A DNA stretch of 64,000 nt from the NCBI GenBank assembly GCA_033065855.1, contig JAVXUO010002743.1:1-64000 (forward strand), read 5' to 3'. This document shows positions 56,562 to 64,000 of this stretch, one piece after another. Source of the stretch: Escallonia rubra. Its lineage: Eukaryota > Streptophyta > Magnoliopsida > Escalloniales > Escalloniaceae. Below the pieces are notes generated by a model. That model made no database searches, had not been told where the DNA came from, and saw only the letters and a list, made by a program, of their open reading frames with translations. Position 1 is the stretch's first letter. Each line of letters opens with the position of its first letter. A program made the position numbers and the translations under genes.

Positions 56562-58017
56562 TAAGGGTCCGTTTGGAACCAATTCTTTTGGGATTTGGAT
56601 TTCAGATTTGGAATTGGATTTGGAATTCAATTCACTTCTTTTTGTTTGGAACGAAAGGGAATTCAAATAACAGAATTTCAATTTTGTGTTTGGAGAACAA
56701 AGAAAATGGAAAGGTAATAATTTTTTAGACAATTATATCCTTGATTTACGATGAAAAATAAATTACGGTAAATGGTTTCAAGTGTGCTAGTGCCAGCACG
56801 TGGTGGTGGTGGCAGCGGCGGCACTGCACGGTGTAGCAACATCGTAGGTGGTTGGGTGCTCAAGTGATGGTAATAATGGTAGTCGTTGTATTGAGGTGTA
56901 ACAAAGTGTAACTAGAGGTCATCAACTGACGCCAATAGTGATGCCGATGGCAGTAGTGGCGGCGGCGGTGGCAGTAGTGGTGGCGGCGGAGGCGACAGTA
57001 GTGATAGCGACGGTTGTGGTGGCAATAGTAGTGGTGGCGGCGATGATGGTGGTGGTGGCGACAATAGTGATGGTGGTGGGGGTGAAGGCAGTAATGGCGG
57101 CATCAATGGTGACAGTAATGGTGGTGGCAGTAGTGGTTGCTACGGTGATGGTGGTGGTGGCGGTAGTAGTGATGGTGGTGGGGGTGAAGGCAGTAGTGGC
57201 GGCAGCGGTGGTGGCAGTAGTGGCGGCAGCGTTGGTGGCAGTAGTGGCGGTGGTGGCAATAGTGGTGGTGGTGGTGGTGGTGGCGGTGGTGGTGGTGACG
57301 GTGGTGGTAGTGGCATTATTGGTGGCAGCGGCGGCGATAGTGGTTGTGGTGGCAGTGGTGGCGGTGGCGACGGTGGTAGTGGTGGCGACGGTGGTAGTTG
57401 TGGTAGTACTGGCGGTGGTGGCGGTAGTGGTGGGGGATGCAGTGGCGGTGGTGGTGGTAGTAGTGGTGGCAGTAGGGGTGGCAATGGTGGTGGTGGTGGC
57501 TGTAGTGGCAGTACTGTTGGTGGCGGTGGCGATGGCGGTGGGGTAGAGGTGAGGGATGCAGTGGCGATGGTGGTTGTAGTGGTGGTGGTGGTGGTAGTGT
57601 TCGCATTGGTTGTGGCGGCAACGACAGTGGTAGTGATGGCGGCGGTGGTAGTGGTGGTGGTGGTGGTGGCGGCGACGACGGTGGTGGTGGCGACAGTAGT
57701 GGTGGCGGTGGCAGTAGTGGTGCTGGTGGTGGTAGTAAAAGTGGTGTTGCGGTAGCGGCAATGAAGATGGTGGTGGTGGGTTCATTGTTGGAGAGATCCA
57801 GAAAAAAAGGGTAAGATAGGTAAATAATTAATTTTAATTCAAGTAAATCGAAATCTCATGAAATCCGACCATTTTTCATCGGATTTCACACTAAAGAAAC
57901 AAATCCAGTCAAATCCCATGAAATCCAATTCCAATTCCTTTTTTTAATGTTCCAAACAACAAAATTTAAGGATTTGAAATGAAATCCCATCAATTCCATG
58001 GTTCCAAACACACTCTA
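56562..58017. mobile_element. Inverted-repeat element with a large GGT/GGC triplet array
   Basis: The left end TAAGGGTCCGTTTGGAACCA matches the right end, which reads TAGAGTGTGTTTGGAACCA in reverse complement. Subterminal 'gggatttggatttcagattt' and 'gaaatgaaatccca' are also mirrored. No target duplication was seen (ATATTCCT/GATAATGG). It lies 22 bp from the Stowaway-like element. hAT-like is a guess. Confidence 0.7.
56940..57779. repeat. Roughly 840-bp trinucleotide minisatellite (GGT/GGC/AGT)
   Basis: Almost every third position pair is G-G or G-N-Y, giving strings such as GGTGGTGGCGGTAGTAGTG. A longer period is visible: a segment beginning 'gatggtggtgggggtgaagg' occurs at 57069 and 57171. 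Reading frames on both strands are open because triplets rarely form stops: 287 codons of Thr/Ala/His on the minus strand, 202 codons of Val/Ala on the plus. They are not genes. Confidence 0.9.
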
Positions 58018-59235
58018 GATAATGGCATATTGATTTTGAAATTTTGATAAATAAATAAAAAATGGGAGTGTATTTCAAATGGGGAATCTATAATCAAACT
58101 CCTATTTTTGGTACATACGCTTTACTTTGTCATCAAAGATCTCTAAGAAATATCATACTCATGTTTAAGTGACGTTCTCTTGTTAGCAAAAGTAGACTAT
58201 ATATATGAGTCAAAATCGGCAGTGCATTTCCTAATCCAACAAATATAAAGCCCAACAAAAGTAGACTAACCCCATTTCATCCAACAAATACAAAGTCTTA
58301 ACTTCTAAAATTATATCCTATACACTACCAACTGCTCCCAAGTCCAACGCCAACCAAATTGCTCTCCACTACGCCCACCGAGGCGCAACCCGCCGTGCGT
58401 AGATTTTCCTGTGATTCACCCTGCCAGCACTCACCCTTGCTCTCACCTAGTATAGGATCGTCGGTATTTAAAATCAATGTAGCATGACCGGCTAATTCAG
58501 TAAGGCTTAGGGCTGGGAAAGGCTGCATAGAGGCCAAAAAAAAATTTATGTGGTTCGATTGCACTCTCCAATTCGACATCTGACCTGCTCACGGCTAAAT
58601 CGCCCAGTTTATTACTTGCTATTAAATGGGCCCTTAAACATAATTTCTTTCATATAACATTGCGAATTAAAATTTCAGTGTCACGTTCTCAAATGCCGAG
58701 AATAAAAACATATTTGGTATGATGGTACCCATCATTTATGACTTTCACTATCTAGTATATAAATTCACTGTCGTAATATAGATAGGATCACTCATCCCCA
58801 AACAAAGGAAGCCAAATACCTAGCCGCCTTTGCATGTCATGCCCCGAGTTAGTGTGTAGCAAGACTGGTTCACGAGTGCACTACACCAAACTCCATAGTT
58901 CAATAACTTCTATATGCTTTGATATTTGACTGATGATTGTTCTAGCTACGTACTTATTTTGAGTCACGCTTTCACGTCATGACTAACCGGTGTGTAATCT
59001 TATGGCACATGAATGCCAAACTGTATAAACTCCTTTTATTCTCCTATTATCAAAAAAAAAATTGAGCAGCAGTTATCCATCCCAAATTCTAAGGATGAGC
59101 TTGAATAATGCTTTCTTTATTGTCACCCATCACTGAATGGGGCATACATTTTGGTCGCGGATCATTTTGCGAGTGCTTCAAGAATCATGCATAAGAAAAG
59201 ACACTTGGAAAGTACGTCTTGTCTTGAGAGACTTC
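58018..59235. other. Intergenic DNA, no recognised gene
   Basis: AT-rich with no supported frame. The block at 58330-58570 has somewhat higher GC and a minus frame of 84 codons, but no domain I recognise. Confidence 0.5.
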
Positions 59236-59620
59236 TTTTTTTTTTTTTTTTCTCTCTTTGTTAATAGGAGGAACATTTCATTGACGTAGAAGTTTATAAA
59301 GTCAACCTAACTGGTTGATTTAGGCAGAACAACAAGAACCGATCATCAAAGTCCCCACAACACAACCAAAGTCGTTAAAATTCGCAACAAAGGAAATTAC
59401 GCACCAAACGAACCACAAAGATGAGAAAACCCTAGATCTAGCCCTAGTTACACTAGCCTTAATTGATCAGAGGAGAAACTATTGACCGGGTGTCAAGTGT
59501 GTTACCATGTGAGAAGTCCGGTGACGGCAAGGAAGGTTCACCACAACTATGCTTGCTGTGACGCATGAGTTGACCAAGGCCATCGCCAGTCTGCACTCTA
59601 TACATGTTTACATCCAAGGG
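59236..59620 (-). mobile_element. Possible 3' end of a non-LTR element
   Basis: A 16-base T run (59236-59251) is followed by 'tctctctttgttaataggaggaacatttcattga'. On the minus strand this reads as a 3' end closing with a poly(A) tail, like plant LINE or SINE ends. No RT sequence and no clear target duplication were found, so this is tentative. Confidence 0.35.
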
Positions 59621-59830
59621 AACAAAATGAAAAGATGATTAAAAAAAAGAAAAATCTCGATTTTCCGTTGGAGGTTAAAACCTAGATTAATGATATTAAG
59701 ACATTTATTTCAAATTTCTCCCAAGCAACCAGGGACGAGAAACCGATCACTTCACTTTCAACTTTTGGTTTTTCTCTCTTGATGATTCCAATCTAATCAT
59801 ATTCTTCAAGAAGGGTAATACAGGTAATTA

Positions 59831-60343
59831 TAAGGAGTGAGCACAGTTATGTGGTTCGGTTTGAGGGTCAACCCGCAAACCGAACCGTTACCCTTCGGTT
59901 TGAAAATTTGTGAACCGCCCGTTTAAACAGTTTGCCTCACTTAAAGACGTTGTCCCTTTACACACTACTATTGAATCTAATAATAATTAAAAATTAAAAT
60001 TATGTTTTTGCTAAATTGCATGTAATCTTGTTACAACTAATATGTAAGTGCGATGTATAAGAAAGGACTACATATAGAATAGATGCTGGTCACGAAATTT
60101 TTGTGTCATAAGTATTATTATCAATAGATGTTATTAAAAATAGATTAACAAATCATAGGTCGATTCGGCTCAATTTAAAATCGGTTTGAAATATATAAAC
60201 AGAGAACCGAACCGAACTAAGATCGATTTGAAAAATATAAAACCAAACCGTAAAAATCTTTTTAGACGGTTCGGATTAGATTGGTTCATTTTGATCAGTT
60301 TGAGCAATTCGGATCGGTTTAAACGGTTTGTTGCTCACCCCTA
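59831..60343. mobile_element. Short hAT MITE with 8-bp TSD
   Basis: The left end TAAGGAGTGAGCACAG and the right end (reverse complement TAGGGGTGAGCAACAA) match the family seen at 49124-50980. Both flanks are GGTAATTA (59823-59830 and 60344-60351). Subterminal 'aaccgaaccgt' and 'ggttcgg' words are mirrored. At 513 bp it is a deletion form. It lies 176 bp beyond the SMC6 stop codon, possibly within or next to that gene's 3' UTR. Confidence 0.9.
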
Positions 60344-60519
60344 GGTAATTACAAAGAAAGGATGATGAAACAATGAAGACATTCAATGGGAAATCTGAAA
60401 AATTAACTAAAGCTTTATAAGCCTTACTCGAATGCACAAAAATTGCAAAGCGCCAGGCAAAATACGGCAGCATGGGTTCATAAGGTTATAGATAGCAAAC
60501 ACTTTGAACACAAAAGCAA

Positions 60520-63343
60520 TCACGAGCGGGGAGCCGCCATTTGCTGCTTCTTTATCCTCTCATCCTGTTTTACCATGCTGGACATATAACAACAAATATA
60601 AGCTTAGTGTTATAATTTCCACTGGACATTTATCTACATTAAAAAAAAAACCCGCAAAGATACAACCCACTCGGAATACAGCGGGCTGGTGTCGTGGAGC
60701 ATTGTCTACAATGGCTACAAGTGAAGATTCGAAGGAAATTCCTTTTCTAGCACATCTTGCAATAATCACATGAAACCTAGGGGGTGGCTTGGGTTTGGAT
60801 GGTTAAAAGTGGTGAATCATTGAGGTAATTTCGAAGTTGGAACGGGTCATTACGAATGTAGACCAACTCAAACGATTTACTCAAAAAGCTATGTTACATG
60901 AACTCTTCAAAATGCGTGAAGTAACCTTGTCGGACACTCACACTTGGACATTGGTAAGGGATATGTATCCAACACGTCTCATAGGATATGGTACTATGAA
61001 CACTATCTTATAATATTTATGTTAATTTGTTTGACTATGAGATGAGACAAGTGCGCAATTCAAACCACGTGCGTCACAAAAAATACCATTTTACCTTAGA
61101 AATAACTAAGAACTAATAATATATATGAATATTTTGTTGTATCCCCATGTCTTGTAATCTAAAAGTTAGACGGATCCGACATTTTGGACACATATCTGAC
61201 CCGGACACTTGTACCGAGTTCATGTAACATAGTTAAAAAGTAATAGTAATGCAGCTATGTATTAAAAATCACCGATTTACTGAAATGTTAATGTTGAGGA
61301 AGTAAGAAACCGCTTTTTCAAATATGTATCTGGTTGAGGTGTGGCCGGAAAAAAAAAAACCCTTTTTGAAGACTTCCAAAACCACTGCAGAAGTATCAGC
61401 TAGTAGCTTGAGTTGTTCAACCAATTTTATCAATATGACCAATCTCTTGGTCAGTCCTTTAGTACTCGCTATAGCACAAAAATACGACAGCCCAAATCAG
61501 GTCCACTTCGGCCCAAGTGTGCAATCGAAGGGGTGTTTGTACTAGTTGCAAAGTTTCTATGTAGTTTAAGCTAAGGACGGTTAAAACCATATGTTTTCCG
61601 TTGAATGGCAAGCATGCTACAAATGTTATGATCACCTGATATCATGAGGGGTGATAAATATCCATTGCGATCCGTGTTGCAATGCAAAATCCACAAGAGT
61701 GTCTAGGCTGATTTTTCTGCTAACTGCATCCTAGAATCAGAAAGAATGCAGTGAAATTAAGTATCCGTGTTCATAATGTGAGAAGCAATTTAAGATGGCC
61801 TATTTTCTAGATATCAGTCTTCAACTCTCAACTTTATACATTAAGCCAAAGAACCTACCATAAACACATCAAACTCGTCCATTGCTCGAAATGGTGCTTC
61901 TGTCATCTCGTGAAGGGCTAATGCAAAGCATAATGTAGAAAAAGAGCGCTCTCCACCTACATATTTATCAATCACAAAGTACATTGTGCAAACTCAATGT
62001 TTACAAAGTTAATTTTTTTCCTCAGTGTATGCAACACAAAAATTTAACCACAATTACCAACACCAGAGTTAAACCTCAACTAAAATTTGAGTTTCACGAA
62101 TTTAGAAAAGAATTATGGAATTTTGAAAGATTTTGCAAAACATATAAACATATGAAGTCTCACTTATAGTAAAACTTAACGCATTTCAACTTGATAAAAT
62201 GACGTCATCATAATGTATAACTGAGAGAGAACCGTCTGCGTGGCAGAAAATGCTTTCCGTGATGTGTCAGCTTATTTTTTATTAGACAAACTTTCAATTA
62301 CAGTTTACCCATCAGTTCATCACACATCATAATCAAACATAAACATCAAAGATAAAATATTAGCTTGCAGGGATTCCAATCCTAAAAGAGTAGAACAAAA
62401 ATTTCATCGGGTTCTCTCCAGACAACTTTAAACTCTACCAAAATAAAAATAAAAAAGGAATTTCCAAAAAGAGTTTCTATCATGCGACCATAAACAATTA
62501 TGCAAACAAATAACTAGCTATAAGTTAACTCAAAAGAGATATATAATAGGAAGGGAGCATGTAGGGATGCTACAAAACAAACCGATATGGCACTTTTGCA
62601 GCATCACTTAACATGTTTCCAATACCACTAGGAAAAGAAAAAGAAATACATTTCACTAAAGTGAATTGATTGAATAACACGACTTGCTAAGCTTCATCCT
62701 ATAAATCACTGATTCAATACGCAATTCACAGATTCACTCTGCAGCTCATCACCATGTTTTTTTATTGATTTGTGATTTATATTCCTTCCACATAAAAGTA
62801 ATTCAAACCTGTGATTCCAATCATGAATCGCAAGGGCACAGGATATCAAAGAACAAGCAGTAAGGAGAAAAAAACCTGAAAGCCCTCTAGTGTCACGAAC
62901 ATTGCTGCTTGATGCATCTTGCGGCATCTTTACCTGAAACATCAGGGAACAAGAGCGCTAAATGTAGCAAAACTATTCAGCGGAATTGTGCATCTGAGTA
63001 AGAATAACTCGATTTAGAGAAGCATTAAATTTCACTGCAAGTATGTTACCTCTACCGAAAGGGTCTTTTTTTCATAACATAGTTTAATGTTGCCACTGAT
63101 CCCTTTCTTTCCCAAATGCCCATTAAATCTATTGTAATAGTAACCAACAAGGAAGTAGCCATTAGATGAAAGAATCCCACAATTCCTTTTGAACAGACAA
63201 ACAGAAGGAAAAGTGAGCCTGAAAACAAGCATGTAATAGTAATGCAAAGAGAACAGGCCATACTGCCAAGTTAATTGGCGCTTCAGAACAGTTGCATTCC
63301 TTTCAAACTTGCTCTGTCGCAACTCTAGCGATTTCTGACATGC
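60520..63343 (-). CDS. SMC6: SMC6, C-terminal six coding exons (partial gene)
   Basis: SMC6 is the ATPase partner of SMC5 in the nuclear SMC5/6 complex, which acts in DNA repair and recombination. Six minus-strand exons with GT-AG borders join without a frame break (468 nt, 155 codons plus stop): 63343-63264, 63128-63050, 62933-62876, 61956-61859, 61730-61636 and 60577-60520. The protein reads '...[19 protein letters not shown]', '...[20 protein letters not shown]', '[20 protein letters not shown]', '[15 protein letters not shown]', '[10 protein letters not shown]' and ends '[13 protein letters not shown]'. It therefore holds the ABC signature (LSGGERS), Walker B (FRAMDE), D-loop (MDAVSRK) and the ITPHD switch His: the whole C-terminal half of the ATPase head, with every key residue intact. 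The 63343 acceptor could instead be at 63334; both keep the frame. Earlier exons (coiled coil, hinge, N-terminal head) lie beyond 64000 or were not recognised. Introns are 1058, 128, 919, 116 and 135 bp. Confidence 0.95.
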
Positions 63344-64000
63344 CTGCGTTTTAAATTTTTAGTAAGCAATGAAACAGGACCCAAAAAAAAAACTCTCCAC
63401 AAGGGGAAATTGAAGCAACAAAAACTCAAGGGGCGTGCGTAATTTAAGCATGTGGGAACAACAATGACAACCAAAATTGAAACATATCTTTAGATCACAT
63501 ATAACAGTCATATAGCAAATCTAGCACAAGAAGCTACCATTATGTAGAGTAAAATGGGTCTGCCAGTAAAAATCACAAACAAGGACAACAAACCAACTAG
63601 GCAGCAAAGTAGAGCTAATATATCACGAAAGGGATTGTTACCTGATGTGAAAGTAAGCGAGTATTGTTAACCATGAACTATGTTATTGATCCCATAAGCT
63701 GTTAATTCAAATGGTCACTTAGCATGGTATTACAGATGGTTAACCGTGATCGCGTTATAGCTCATTTTCTACCAGCTTGGAAGAAGGATTCAGGAGTGCA
63801 ACCTCATATCGAACATAACATGTATAGATAAAACTTAGGATATAACTTCATCTTTCACGCAAAGATAGTCAAGCAAGCTCATCACACTGGTGCTGTTACA
63901 TTAGCAAGATAAAGGGAAAAAAACAGATGGTCATCCTGCTCATGATACTTTGTGGATAGAGCAGAATGCGGAATACGATTTAAGGGGAGAAGGCACGTCA
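63344..64000 (-). other. Upstream intron sequence of SMC6
   Basis: No further SMC6 exon could be recognised on the minus strand up to the window edge, so this is probably intron. The piece 63418-63433 ('caacaaaaactcaagggg') is also present in the fragment at 40.3 kb. Confidence 0.5.

Noticed and set aside
56922..57785. 287-codon minus-strand frame rich in Thr, His and Ala, and the 202-codon plus-strand Val/Ala frame
   Set aside because: Both are read through the GGT/GGC triplet array, which rarely makes stops in any frame. There is no domain, start context or splice signal.
1..64000. CRISPR arrays, bacterial operons, toxin genes, biosynthetic clusters or intact viruses
   Set aside because: No direct-repeat/spacer array, operon-like gene spacing or relevant domains were seen. 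The repeats present are explained by plant transposons and minisatellites.

Overview
The window looks like plant nuclear DNA, probably from a seed plant. The clues are an SMC6 gene with small GT-AG exons, an intronless JINGUBANG-type WD40 gene, a chloroplast ycf2 fragment moved to the nucleus, and many plant transposon families (Tat and chromovirus Ty3/gypsy, CACTA, hAT, Mutator-like, Stowaway, LINE, SINE). The species cannot be read from the sequence. Coding density is very low. I support only two host genes, and one of them runs off the right edge.

Layout, left to right. 0-1 kb: AT-rich DNA with a ycf2 insertion (335-674). 976-4484: a 3.5 kb solo LTR with a perfect 5-bp target duplication. 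4.6-9.35 kb: AT-rich fold-back DNA made of diverged copies of one repeat in alternating orientation. 9.4-12.1 kb: a hAT element holding a 190-bp hairpin MITE, then a weaker inverted-repeat element. 12.6-27.6 kb: a decayed Tat-lineage retrotransposon (gag, protease, RT, RNase H, second RNase H, integrase, antisense plant-mobile-domain ORF, tandem repeats, 3' LTR); no 5' LTR was recognised. 28.8-36.3 kb: SINE, hAT element, and a LINE broken by a Mutator-like element and bounded by another inverted-repeat element.

37.48-38.70 kb: intact WD40 gene with a TATA-like box, CT-rich leader and poly(A) signal. 40.08-40.35 kb: a broken piece of an SMC6 gene. 41.55-52.23 kb: a complete but decayed chromovirus with both LTRs and matching TSDs; a CACTA element sits inside its RT and a hAT element inside its integrase, each with its own TSD. 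53-58 kb: a fold-back element with near-identical arms, then three inverted-repeat elements with triplet-repeat cores. 59.8-60.3 kb: a short hAT MITE. 60.52-63.34 kb, minus strand: the last six coding exons of SMC6.

No prokaryote-like operon, CRISPR array or gene cluster was seen. The less expected signals are (a) seven inverted-repeat DNA elements, apparently from several superfamilies, that all carry a GGT/ACC-type triplet minisatellite core; (b) an antisense plant-mobile-domain gene inside the Tat element, with palindromic CCGGTTAG-type repeats nearby; (c) about nine tandem copies of a polypurine-tract-like motif just upstream of the real tract; and (d) an SMC6 fragment about 20 kb from the SMC6 gene.
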